A DNA stretch of 64,000 bases from Maricaulis sp965228215 (GCA_965228215.1 OZ245800.1:2604001-2668000), one strand, 5' to 3'. Counted from the stretch's first letter, positions 48,603-58,821 are shown. The notes: generated by a model not told the origin, from the sequence alone. A program made the numbers and translations.

Positions 48603-49844
48603 TCAGGCAGCCTTGGCGCGGCGACACAGATCGACCATGGACAGCGGAGCCGGCGGCAGCGGGCGCACAGCGTCCTCGTAGATGCTCGATCCCGCGAAGA
48701 ATCGAATGCCGGCATTCATGCCGTCCTTCAGCGTCTTGAGATCGCGCACGTCTTCCAGATAGGTGCCGGCGCCCTGGTTCTTGGCCTGTTGAACGAAGCT
48801 GCGCAGGGCGGCGATGTCGTGATCCATAAAGCCTTCGGATTCGAAATTCGACGGCCGGCGGGCGACGCTACCGAACAGGCCGACCTCATGCGGGCCGAAC
48901 ATGTCGAGATCTTCGGTTCCGAAGGGCATTTCCACGACATTCGTGAAGCCGAGATCGCGGAATTCATCCAGAACGGCCCGGGCTGCCGGGTCATGCCAGG
49001 GCAATTCGTCGACACGAATCATGAAGGCCGAGCGGAATTGCTTCGGCAGGGCATTAAGCGGCGCAATGAAGAGATTGCGCATCGTCTCGTCGCTCAACGT
49101 GTCCCAGTGCACGGTTTGCACGAAGGAGACTTTCCGCTTCTTTTGGAAATAGAACAGGAAGGCCTCGACCGTGCCGCGGATCGAGCACAGATCCAGCTCA
49201 TGCTGTTCCACGTCCGCCATGCGCGTATCGATCGCGCGGCGGCCCGAGATCAGCCGGCCTTCGACATAGACTTTCGTGAGACAGATATTCGAGATCACCA
49301 TCTGGCGGGCCGAATCCCAGACCGGCTGGAAATGAGCCTTGAGACCAGGCTTGGTCGGGATCTTCGCGGTCGCGGCCTTCAGGGCCCGGCGAGGGTCCTC
49401 CGCTTCCGCCTCGGCCGAGGCGGGAACCGCGCGCGGCGGCTGGGCAGAGGAGGGCGGCGGCGTGGGGGTCGCGATCTCCGCGAGCTCGCTGGCCGAAACC
49501 GAACGGGCCTCACCAGCCACCTTGACGTCTTGCATGTCAGGTTCGCCGAGGAAAAAGCGCTGTAGTTCCTCGCCGATCTTCTCGATCTCTTCCTGCGGAT
49601 CCGCGTCGTTCTCGCAGAAGATGATCAGGAAACCTTCCTCGCAGCTCACCATCACATCGTCATTGCCGATGCGTTTCTCGATGAAATGGGTGGAGGCCTC
49701 GAAGATCTTGGCGCGCATGCTGGGCCAGTGATCACCGACCTTTTCCTTGATCGCGTCCAGATTGAGGAGGTGAAACTGACCGATATCGACCTTGTTCTTG
49801 TTGGCCAGGGCTTTGCGGAGAAAGGTATTCAGGCCAACGCTCAT
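48603..49844 (-). CDS. Degenerate GGDEF/EAL-like signalling protein (hypothetical)
   Basis: A 413-residue cytoplasmic protein. The N-terminal 105 residues resemble a decayed GGDEF fold: a FHLLNLDAIKEKVGDHWPS segment in the place of the IDxFK..ND..GH region, then SCEEGFLIIF where active enzymes have the GGDEF loop. A Pro/Ala/Glu-rich linker (about 115-150) leads to a C-terminal part (about 170-405) with an EAL-like pattern that ends GIRFFAGSSIYEDAVRPL, without an EAL catalytic motif. It is therefore probably non-catalytic and may bind cyclic di-GMP or a partner. The domain assignment is inferred from pattern only. A CtrA-like box lies 54 bases upstream. Confidence 0.6.
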   Translation of the reverse strand: MSVGLNTFLRKALANKNKVDIGQFHLLNLDAIKEKVGDHWPSMRAKIFEASTHFIEKRIGNDDVMVSCEEGFLIIFCENDADPQEEIEKIGEELQRFFLGEPDMQDVKVAGEARSVSASELAEIATPTPPPSSAQPPRAVPASAEAEAEDPRRALKAATAKIPTKPGLKAHFQPVWDSARQMVISNICLTKVYVEGRLISGRRAIDTRMADVEQHELDLCSIRGTVEAFLFYFQKKRKVSFVQTVHWDTLSDETMRNLFIAPLNALPKQFRSAFMIRVDELPWHDPAARAVLDEFRDLGFTNVVEMPFGTEDLDMFGPHEVGLFGSVARRPSNFESEGFMDHDIAALRSFVQQAKNQGAGTYLEDVRDLKTLKDGMNAGIRFFAGSSIYEDAVRPLPPAPLSMVDLCRRAKAA

Positions 49845-49897
49845 CGGATATTCGCTCGATACTGATCCTCGTTGCGCCTATTCTTCCAATACATACC

Positions 49898-49912
49898 TTA
49901 ATACATAATTGA
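49898..49912 (-). promoter_or_regulatory. CtrA-like box upstream of the degenerate GGDEF/EAL gene
   Basis: TTAA (49898-49901), 7 bases, then TTGA (49909-49912) matches the CtrA box TTAA-N7-TTAA at 7 of 8 positions. It stands 54 bases before the start codon. CtrA is the cell-cycle master regulator of Caulobacterales-like bacteria. A single-mismatch site in AT-rich sequence may be chance. Confidence 0.35.
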
Positions 49913-49996
49913 GGTTGCTAGGAGCGACGGAGTGCTGCGCGAGCTCGTCTTGACCGCGGCCGGGGCTGAGCTTAAACGGCCTGCTCGCTTCCTCCT

Positions 49997-50081
49997 GCGG
50001 ATGTGGCGAAACTGGTAGACGCGCTAGATTTAGGTTCTAGTGGGGTAACCCGTGGGGGTTCGAGTCCCTCCATCCGCACCA
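49997..50081 (+). tRNA. tRNA-Leu (anticodon UAG)
   Basis: The 85-base sequence folds as a class II tRNA. The acceptor stem GCGGATG/CATCCGC is followed by ACCA, with CCA encoded. The anticodon stem CTAGA/TCTAG has the loop TTTAGGT, giving anticodon TAG. There is a long variable arm (TGGGGTAACCCGT), and the T-arm contains GGTTCGAGTCC. It reads CUA and probably other CUN leucine codons. Confidence 0.97.
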
Positions 50082-50097
50082 GGAGGCATGACGTCCC

Positions 50098-50775
50098 GTG
50101 TCGTCCTACCTTCTCTTGACGCTGATCCTGTCCGTGATTGCGGGCGGATTGCTCGTGGCCAGCAAGCGCAGGCGCCTCCTGCTGACATCGGGTCTGGCAG
50201 CCGCACCGGCGGGCCTGCTCGACATCATATTCACGCCGGAATACTGGCAGCCGAACCAGATCTTCGGCGCGAGCTTCTCAATTGAGGGCGTGCTGTTTTC
50301 CTTTGCAAATGGCGTGATTATCGCCTGGGTCGCCTTTGCGCCGTGGCGCGCCATGTTCGTTCGTCCGCGGGCCGGAATTGCCGTTGCCCGCTCGCTGGCA
50401 ATCGCTGTGCCTTGCTGGCTGGCTTTCTTCCTGGTCTGGCATCGCGGCTTTGGGTGGGCCGAGCTGACCATCATGCACGCCGCGCTGGCCGGTCTGTGTC
50501 TCGCGCTCCTGATCCTGCTGGGCCGGCGGCGCGATGCCTGGGCGCTGGCGCTCGTCTCCGGGAGCGGGTTCGCCGCTATCTATTTCGTCGAGCTTCTGGT
50601 CTGGCGCCTGATTGATGACACGGCTCCTGCGTTTTGGAATCACGACACGGCCTGGGGCGTGCAGATCATCGGTTTTCCCGCCGAGGAACTGGCCTGGGCG
50701 GGGCTCTACGGCGCCGTCTGGGCACTGGCTGTCGCCTACGGAGCAAGCGTGCATTTGCGGCCCAAAACCGTTTGA
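50098..50775 (+). CDS. Predicted multi-pass membrane protein, lycopene-cyclase-like domain
   Basis: A 225-residue protein with six or seven hydrophobic helices. The C-terminal part FWNHDTAWGVQIIGFPAEEL resembles the conserved tryptophan/proline-Glu-Glu region of the heterodimeric lycopene cyclase (CrtYc/CrtYd) domain family, suggesting an enzyme of carotenoid type or a relative of unknown function. No carotenoid gene is nearby. GTG 50098 follows AGGAGG, which begins right at the last base of tRNA-Leu. It is presumably transcribed with or just after the tRNA. Confidence 0.62.
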   Translation: MSSYLLLTLILSVIAGGLLVASKRRRLLLTSGLAAAPAGLLDIIFTPEYWQPNQIFGASFSIEGVLFSFANGVIIAWVAFAPWRAMFVRPRAGIAVARSLAIAVPCWLAFFLVWHRGFGWAELTIMHAALAGLCLALLILLGRRRDAWALALVSGSGFAAIYFVELLVWRLIDDTAPAFWNHDTAWGVQIIGFPAEELAWAGLYGAVWALAVAYGASVHLRPKTV

Positions 50776-50930
50776 TGGTCGCATATCAGCTGCGTTTGGC
50801 ACTGCTCAAGAGGCGGGATTAACCGTAATCAGCCGCGCCTCGTCGTTGCACAGGCGAAAGCGGCGTGACATAACGCCCGCTCGTTTTTCAAAGCGGGCAA
50901 TCCGCTCAACCGGAATACCAAGGTCAACCC

Positions 50931-52553
50931 ATGAACGTCATCGAGAAATCTTCCGAGGGCTTGAGCCGTACTTTTGAGGTCGTTTTCCCGGCCGATGATC
51001 TGCAGGCACGCCTGGAAGCCAAGATCGAGGAAATCCGCCCGGAAGTCCGCCTGAAGGGGTTCCGTCCGGGCAAGGTGCCGTCCAGCCACATCCGCAAGAT
51101 GTTTGGCGATTCCATCATGGGCGACCTTCTCAACGAACTCGTGCCCGAGTCGACGCAGAAAACCCTCGACGAGCGCAATCTTCGCCCGGCATCGCAGCCG
51201 GAAATCGAAGTGAAGAGCGACGCCAAGGAAGTCACCTCCGGCAAGACCGATTTCAGCTTCGAGATCCGTCTTGAAGTCATGCCGGAATTTGAAACGTCCG
51301 ATCCGGCCTCCATCAAGGTCGAGCGCCCGGTCGCTGACGTAGAAGATTCCGAAATGGACGAGCAGCTCAACCAGCTCGCCGAGCAGAGCCGCGAATTCGC
51401 TCCGAAAAAGGGCGGCGCCAAGGCCAAGGCGGCCGAGGGCGATGTCGTCGTGATCGATTTCGTCGGCAAGATCGACGGTGAGGTCTTCGAAGGCGGTTCC
51501 GCTGAAGACGCGCGCGTTGCCATTGGCGACGGCGCCTTCATCCCGGGCTTCGAGGAGCAGCTCGTCGGTGCCAAGACGGGCGAGGAGCGCGAGCTCAATG
51601 TGAGCTTCCCGGAAGACTACCAGGCCGAGGCTCTCGCCGGTAAGGCCGCGGTCTTCGAGGTCAATGTGAAGGGTATCGAATCCCCGCAGGACGCCAAGGT
51701 CGATGACGAGCTCGCCAAGCGCCTGGGTCTCGAGGACCTGGATTCGCTCAAGGACGTCATCCGCAAGCGGATCGAGGGCGAGCATGCCGGTCAGTCCCGC
51801 ATGAAGGTCAAGCGCGCCGTGCTGGACCAGCTGGACGCCGCTCACAGCTTCGACCTGCCGCCGAAAATGGTGGATGCCGAGTTCGAGAATATCTGGCGCG
51901 AAGTCTCTGCTGCCATGGAGCAGGGCCAGCTGGAAGAAGAAGACCAGGGCAAGTCCGAGGACGAGCTCAAGTCGGAATACCGCGAGATCGCCGAGCGCCG
52001 TGTGCGCCTGGGCCTGGTCCTCGCCGAAATGGGTCGCAACAACAATATCGACGTGACCCAGGAAGAACTTTCCCGCGCGGTCAACCAGGAAGCCATGCGC
52101 TATCCGGGTCAGGAACGCCAGGTCGTCGAGTTCTACCAGCAGAATCCGGGCGCCATTGCCCAGCTGCGCGCGCCGATCTATGAGGAGAAAGTCGTCGACT
52201 ACATCCTCGAACTGGCTGACGTCACCGAGGTGACGGTGTCCAAGGACGCGCTCTACGCCGATGATGACGAGGCTCCGGCTCCGAAGAAGAAGGCCGCTGC
52301 CAAGAAGAAGGCTCCGGCGAAGAAGGCTGCTGCCAAGAAAGCCCCGGCCAAGAAGGCTCCGGCAAAGAAGGCCGCCGCCAAGAAGGACGACACGGCTGCC
52401 AAGAAGGCTCCGGCGAAAAAGGCTGCGGCCAAGAAGCCGGCTGCCAAGAAGACCGATGCCAAGGCTGACACCGCGAAAAAGGCTCCGGCCAAGAAAGCGG
52501 CTGCCAAGAAGGCTCCGGCCAAGAAGAAGCCGGCTGCCAAGAAGGACGCCTGA
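50931..52553 (+). CDS. tig: Trigger factor with long lysine/alanine-rich C-terminal tail
   Basis: Trigger factor is the ribosome-bound chaperone and prolyl isomerase for nascent chains. The ribosome-binding loop GFRPGKVPSSHIRKMFG (about 43-59), the FKBP domain (about 160-250, VVIDFVGKIDGEVFEGG), and the helical C-terminal chaperone domain (to about 440) are intact. Residues about 444-540 are extra: a run of about 97 residues made of AAKKAPAKK-type repeats, resembling histone H1 tails. The usual length is 430-450 residues, so this tail is an unusual addition. A strong terminator follows. Confidence 0.95.
   Translation: MNVIEKSSEGLSRTFEVVFPADDLQARLEAKIEEIRPEVRLKGFRPGKVPSSHIRKMFGDSIMGDLLNELVPESTQKTLDERNLRPASQPEIEVKSDAKEVTSGKTDFSFEIRLEVMPEFETSDPASIKVERPVADVEDSEMDEQLNQLAEQSREFAPKKGGAKAKAAEGDVVVIDFVGKIDGEVFEGGSAEDARVAIGDGAFIPGFEEQLVGAKTGEERELNVSFPEDYQAEALAGKAAVFEVNVKGIESPQDAKVDDELAKRLGLEDLDSLKDVIRKRIEGEHAGQSRMKVKRAVLDQLDAAHSFDLPPKMVDAEFENIWREVSAAMEQGQLEEEDQGKSEDELKSEYREIAERRVRLGLVLAEMGRNNNIDVTQEELSRAVNQEAMRYPGQERQVVEFYQQNPGAIAQLRAPIYEEKVVDYILELADVTEVTVSKDALYADDDEAPAPKKKAAAKKKAPAKKAAAKKAPAKKAPAKKAAAKKDDTAAKKAPAKKAAAKKPAAKKTDAKADTAKKAPAKKAAAKKAPAKKKPAAKKDA
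52260..52550 (+). repeat. Lys-Ala-Pro coding repeats in the tig 3' end
   Basis: This stretch encodes short units such as KKAPAKKAAAKK again and again. Base units AAGAAGGCTCCGGC and GCTGCCAAGAAG recur with small changes. Being repetitive in DNA as well as protein, it is prone to length change by slippage or recombination. Confidence 0.85.
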
Positions 52554-52577
52554 TCGTCCAATTGCAGTTCTGAACAG

Positions 52578-52610
52578 AAAACGCCGGTGCAATCGCACCG
52601 GCGTTTTTCT
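52578..52610 (+). terminator. Intrinsic terminator after tig
   Basis: AAACGCCGGTGC and GCACCGGCGTTT flank a 4-base AATC loop and are followed by T residues, 25 bases beyond the tig stop. It separates tig from clpP. Confidence 0.95.
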
Positions 52611-52650
52611 TTGTTTAACCCGACACGTTCAAGCCTGCTGCAGGGGGCAG

Positions 52651-52679
52651 CTTGAAACCACAAGCGACGCACCCGATAG
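52651..52679 (+). promoter_or_regulatory. Sigma32-type heat-shock promoter of clpP
   Basis: CTTGAAA (52651-52657) matches the sigma32 -35 element exactly. After 14 bases, CCCGATAG (52672-52679) resembles the -10 element CCCCATNT. Predicted transcription would start about 57 bases before the clpP ATG. clpP is a classic heat-shock gene, which supports the call. Confidence 0.7.
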
Positions 52680-52742
52680 TCTTGTTGACCTTCCGACGTG
52701 AATCGGTCCCGTCCGTGGACCGGGCATCCCAAGGAGCCTTAC

Positions 52743-53375
52743 ATGCGCGATCCCCATGAAATGACGTCCATGGCCCTGTGGCCGAGCGTGATCGAGAACA
52801 AGGGCGGCCGGGAAATCGCCTATGATTTGCCTTCGCGCCTGCTCATGGAGCGCATTATCTTTGTGCTCGGCCCGATCGAGGACAACATGGCCACGTCCAT
52901 CGTCGGCCAGCTGCTTTTCCTCGAATCGGAAAATCCGACCAAGGAAATCTCAATGTACATCAACTCGCCCGGCGGCGTCGTCACGGCAGGCATGGCGATC
53001 TACGACACGATGCAATACATCCGCTGCCCGGTCTCCACGATGTGCGTGGGGATGGCAGCGTCGATGGGTTCGCTGCTTCTGACCGCAGGCGAGGCCGGCC
53101 AGCGCTACGCGATGCCGAATGCCCGCATCATGGTGCACCAGCCGTCCGGCGGTTTCCGCGGTCAGGCTTCGGATATCGAGCGCCATGCCAAGGACATCAT
53201 CGAGACGAAACGGCGCCTGAACGAGGTTTACGTAAACCATACGGGTCGCAAGTATGACGAGATTGAAGCCGCTCTGGATCGGGACAATTTCATGTCTGCC
53301 GAGCAGGCCAAGGAGTTCGGCCTGATCGACAATGTGATCCAGAAACGGCCGGATGGCGGTGACGCAGAGGGCTGA
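52743..53375 (+). CDS. clpP: ATP-dependent Clp protease proteolytic subunit
   Basis: A 210-residue serine protease subunit forming the tetradecameric chamber used by ClpX or ClpA. The catalytic triad is visible: Ser107 in GMAASMGS, His132 in MVHQPSGG, and Asp in the following helix region (EAALDRDNF). ATG 52743 has AAGGAG upstream; a frame from 52698 is not supported. It is followed by clpX after 158 bases. Confidence 0.97.
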   Translation: MRDPHEMTSMALWPSVIENKGGREIAYDLPSRLLMERIIFVLGPIEDNMATSIVGQLLFLESENPTKEISMYINSPGGVVTAGMAIYDTMQYIRCPVSTMCVGMAASMGSLLLTAGEAGQRYAMPNARIMVHQPSGGFRGQASDIERHAKDIIETKRRLNEVYVNHTGRKYDEIEAALDRDNFMSAEQAKEFGLIDNVIQKRPDGGDAEG

Positions 53376-53533
53376 TCGGACGAGGTTCTGACAGCAGGAA
53401 TACTTGATCCCGGCGGCTCGCCTGTGGTCGAATGATGATAACGCGCCTTGCAATATCGCTTTCGGCCCCGAACTTGCTGGGAATAGCCTGAAAGCGGACT
53501 CAGGGCGGGTTCGTGAGTTGAATTGGAGCGGAC

Positions 53534-54805
53534 ATGAGTAAGACAACAGGCGGTGACGGCGAGTCCAAGAACACCCTCTATTGCTCTTTCTGTGGCAAGA
53601 GCCAGCACGAGGTCCGCAAGCTAATTGCCGGACCGACGGTCTTTATCTGCGACGAATGTGTCGAACTCTGCATGGATATCATCCGCGAGGAGAACAAGTC
53701 CTCGCTGGTGAAATCCAAGGAAGGCGTTCCGTCTCCGCAGGAGATCTTCGACGTTCTCAACGACTATGTGATCGGCCAGTCGCATGCCAAGCGCGTGCTC
53801 GCGGTCGCTGTCCACAACCACTACAAGCGTCTCAATCATGTCGGCGCCAATGCCGACGTGGAACTGGCCAAGTCGAACATCCTGCTGATCGGACCGACGG
53901 GTTGCGGCAAGACGCTCCTGGCCCAGACGCTGGCCCGCATCCTCGACGTGCCGTTCACGATGGCCGACGCCACCACGCTGACCGAAGCCGGTTATGTGGG
54001 TGAGGATGTCGAGAATATCGTCCTGAAACTGCTCCAGGCCTCCGATTACAATGTCGAGCGGGCCCAGCGCGGCATCGTCTATATCGACGAGATCGACAAG
54101 ATTTCCCGCAAGTCCGACAACCCGTCCATCACGCGTGATGTCTCGGGAGAGGGCGTGCAGCAGGCCCTGCTGAAGATCATGGAAGGCACGGTTGCCTCCG
54201 TACCGCCGCAGGGTGGCCGCAAGCATCCGCAGCAGGAATTCCTGCAGGTGGACACGACGAATATCCTGTTCGTTGTCGGTGGTGCCTTTGCCGGTCTCGA
54301 CAAGGTCATTTCCAAGCGCGGCAAGGGTGCGGCGATCGGCTTCGGTGCCGATGTGCGCGAACCCGATGAGCGCAATACCGGTGACATCCTGCGTGATGTC
54401 GAGCCGGTTGACCTCCAGCGTTTCGGTCTCATTCCGGAATTCATCGGCCGTCTGCCGGTGATCGCCACGCTCGAGGATCTCGACGAGGACGCCCTAGTCC
54501 AGATCCTGACCGAGCCGAAGAATGCCCTGGTCAAGCAGTATCAGCGCCTCTTCGAGATGGAAGGCGTTGGCCTCACCTTTACCGAGGACGCCCTCAAGGG
54601 CGTGTCGGCCCGGGCCATCGAACGCAAGACCGGTGCTCGTGGCCTGCGCTCGATCATGGAAGGCATCCTGCTGGAAACCATGTTCGAACTGCCTGGACTG
54701 GAAGGTGTCGAGGAGATCGTCGTCAACGCGGAAGTCGTTGAAGGCAATGCCAAACCGCTCTTCATCTATGCAGAGCGCAAGGACGATAAAGCCGAGGGTG
54801 CTTGA
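53534..54805 (+). CDS. clpX: Clp protease ATP-binding subunit ClpX
   Basis: A 423-residue AAA+ unfoldase that feeds substrates to ClpP. The N-terminal zinc-binding domain has CSFCGKS and CDECVELC. Walker A is GPTGCGKTLL, Walker B VYIDEIDKI, and the pore loop GYVGEDVEN. The ClpP-docking IGF loop lies in KGAAIGFGADV. In Caulobacterales-like bacteria, ClpXP degrades cell-cycle regulators such as CtrA, so this pair matters for cell-cycle control. Confidence 0.97.
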   Translation: MSKTTGGDGESKNTLYCSFCGKSQHEVRKLIAGPTVFICDECVELCMDIIREENKSSLVKSKEGVPSPQEIFDVLNDYVIGQSHAKRVLAVAVHNHYKRLNHVGANADVELAKSNILLIGPTGCGKTLLAQTLARILDVPFTMADATTLTEAGYVGEDVENIVLKLLQASDYNVERAQRGIVYIDEIDKISRKSDNPSITRDVSGEGVQQALLKIMEGTVASVPPQGGRKHPQQEFLQVDTTNILFVVGGAFAGLDKVISKRGKGAAIGFGADVREPDERNTGDILRDVEPVDLQRFGLIPEFIGRLPVIATLEDLDEDALVQILTEPKNALVKQYQRLFEMEGVGLTFTEDALKGVSARAIERKTGARGLRSIMEGILLETMFELPGLEGVEEIVVNAEVVEGNAKPLFIYAERKDDKAEGA

Positions 54806-54955
54806 CGAAAGCCCCCGGCATCTCCACCTGATGCTGTGAACGGGTGATCCACGCGGTCACCCAAAGCAATTCACCCGCCGGTTCCCCCGCGAATCGAGTC
54901 ACGATCAGCCTCGTGGTCTGACCGCGCCGTTCCGGCGGGCGCGATAGGAGTAACC

Positions 54956-57355
<2,400 letters not shown>

Positions 57356-57385
57356 ACTGATCGCGCAAAAGACAGGCGCAAACTT

Positions 57386-57399
57386 GTTTCAGCTGAAAC
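57386..57399. repeat. Perfect 14-base palindrome between lon and its terminator
   Basis: GTTTCAG followed by CTGAAAC is a perfect palindrome directly before the lon terminator. It may be a protein-binding site or a small second hairpin. Confidence 0.5.
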
Positions 57400-57405
57400 G
57401 AAATT

Positions 57406-57434
57406 GGCCGGAGTGCAACACTCCGGCCTTTTTT
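57406..57434 (+). terminator. Intrinsic terminator after lon
   Basis: GGCCGGAGTG and CACTCCGGCC pair perfectly around a 3-base loop and are followed by a run of T, 50 bases beyond the lon stop. Confidence 0.96.
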
Positions 57435-57469
57435 GTGCATTTTTCGTGCGGGCATTAACCGTGATGGGA

Positions 57470-57498
57470 TTGACGCCCCCGGAACCCGCCCGCATGCT
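57470..57498 (+). promoter_or_regulatory. Candidate promoter of the pheA leader
   Basis: TTGACG (57470-57475), then 17 bases, then CATGCT (57493-57498), a weak -10. Transcription would start close to 57505, the A of the leader ATG. There is no ribosome binding site before that ATG, which fits a leaderless leader-peptide mRNA, as known for rhizobial trpL. Confidence 0.5.
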
Positions 57499-57504
57499 CG
57501 CACC

Positions 57505-57576
57505 ATGACTTGTGCGACGTTTTATTTTGCTGGCTATTTTACCAACGCATCCCGGGTGGGGGCGGTGGCCGGCTGA
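57505..57576 (+). CDS. pheL: pheA leader peptide (attenuator peptide)
   Basis: A 23-codon frame starting MTCAT and containing F-Y-F-A-G-Y-F at codons 6-12: three Phe codons (all TTT) and two Tyr codons (both TAT) within seven positions. It ends in TGA 57574-57576 and lies 69 bases before pheA. Stalling at these codons when charged tRNA-Phe is scarce would expose the antiterminator. The last codons (57556-57565) contain the sequence that pairs with the terminator. The peptide itself probably has no other role. Confidence 0.82.
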   Translation: MTCATFYFAGYFTNASRVGAVAG

Positions 57577-57633
57577 CGTTTGCGCAAGCAACGGTATTCC
57601 AGGGCCTCCCCCACGGGGAGGCCCTTTTCTTTT
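57556..57633 (+). promoter_or_regulatory. pheA attenuator: antiterminator and terminator
   Basis: The terminator has arms GGGCCTCCCC (57602-57611) and GGGGAGGCCC (57615-57624) with a 3-base loop, then TTTTCTTTT. An alternative pairing joins GTGGGGG (57556-57562) to CCCCCAC (57608-57614), with GG (57564-57565) to CC (57605-57606) next to it. That pairing destroys the terminator. A ribosome that reaches the leader stop covers the 57556 region and lets the terminator form; one stalled at the Phe/Tyr codons leaves it free. Confidence 0.85.
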
Positions 57634-57645
57634 GCGTGAAGGGCA

Positions 57646-58809
57646 ATGAGTGCGATGAATGACCTGACCATCCGTGACGAGGTGCGGAACGCCATCTCGG
57701 AGATCGACGAGCAATTGGTGGATGCCATTGCCCGCCGGTCCGAACTGGTCGAGCAGATCCTGCAGGCCAAGGTCGATGCGGGCCTGCCGGTGCGGGATCG
57801 CGATCGCGAATATGCTGTTCTCAAGGCCGCCGTTGCGCGCGGCCAGGAGAAGGGCGTACCCACCGATCTGGTCGAGCAATTATTCCAGTCCCTGTTCGAG
57901 ACCTCGATCCAGCGCCAGCGCACGCGGTTCGATTCCATGCGCGATGAGGATCTTCACGAGGCAACCGTGGCCTATCTCGGAGGGCCGGGCAGCTACAGCC
58001 ATATCGCTGCGCAGAAAATCTTCGAACGCCGGCGCGCCAGCGTGGTGCCGTCACCCAAGCGCGATTTCCTCTCCATCTTTCGTGCAGTGGAAACAGGCGA
58101 GGTCGATTACGGCGTCATCCCGATCGAGAACACGACGACCGGCTCGATCAATGAAGTCTACGACCTCCTTCTGGCGGGGCGGACCCAGATCGCGGGTGAG
58201 TTCATGCTCAAGGTCGATCATTGCTTGATCGGTCGCTCGACCGGGTTGGGTCGTATTACGCGGGTCTTCGGACATCCGCAGGCCCTGGCGCAGTGCCGGC
58301 AATATCTCGCCTCCCATCCGGAGATCGAGACGCATATGGCGTCGAGCTCCACACGGGCGCTGGAACGCCTGCTGGAAGACGATGACACGGCCGGTGTCAT
58401 CGCGGGTGAGGACGCGGCACGCCTGTTCGGCTTCGATGTGTTGGCCCGCAATGTCGGTGATCACGAGCAGAACTACACGCGATTCATCGTGATCGCCCGC
58501 AAGTCCAAACTCCCGACGCGCGGTGTCGAATGCAAGACATCCATGATGTTCACCACCCGCGACACGCCGGGCGCACTGGTGGATGCGCTCATGGGCTTCC
58601 GGGATGCCGGTATCAATCTGGTGAAGCTGGAATCCCGCCCCATCGCGGGCAATCCCTGGGAGGAAATGTTCATCATGGATGTGGATGGCCATGTCGATGA
58701 TGTGTCGATCAAGTCCGCCATGACCGTGCTCGAGGCCCACACGCGGGAAATCAAGATGCTGGGCTGTTACGCAGCAGACCGCATCGATCCCGTATCGATC
58801 GCGGAATAG
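57646..58809 (+). CDS. pheA: Chorismate mutase / prephenate dehydratase (P-protein)
   Basis: A 387-residue bifunctional enzyme that converts chorismate to prephenate and then phenylpyruvate, the committed route to phenylalanine. The chorismate mutase domain (about 5-95) has EIDEQLVDAIARRSELVEQI. The dehydratase domain (about 105-285) has VAYLGGPGSYSHIAA, IPIENTTTGSINEVYD and NYTRFIVI. The ACT domain (about 297-380) has the Phe-binding GALVDALMGF and LESRP. It therefore has feedback inhibition as well as attenuation upstream. AAGGG precedes the ATG. Confidence 0.96.
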   Translation: MSAMNDLTIRDEVRNAISEIDEQLVDAIARRSELVEQILQAKVDAGLPVRDRDREYAVLKAAVARGQEKGVPTDLVEQLFQSLFETSIQRQRTRFDSMRDEDLHEATVAYLGGPGSYSHIAAQKIFERRRASVVPSPKRDFLSIFRAVETGEVDYGVIPIENTTTGSINEVYDLLLAGRTQIAGEFMLKVDHCLIGRSTGLGRITRVFGHPQALAQCRQYLASHPEIETHMASSSTRALERLLEDDDTAGVIAGEDAARLFGFDVLARNVGDHEQNYTRFIVIARKSKLPTRGVECKTSMMFTTRDTPGALVDALMGFRDAGINLVKLESRPIAGNPWEEMFIMDVDGHVDDVSIKSAMTVLEAHTREIKMLGCYAADRIDPVSIAE

Positions 58810-58821
58810 GCGGCTACCCCG

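Noticed and set aside
50875..50898. Hairpin GCCCGCT/AGCGGGC before tig as an attenuator
   Set aside because: A 7-base stem with a 10-base loop and no following T-run; too weak to call a regulatory element.
52260..52550. CRISPR-like array
   Set aside because: The repeats are short, variable and in frame, and encode the trigger-factor tail; there are no spacers or cas genes.
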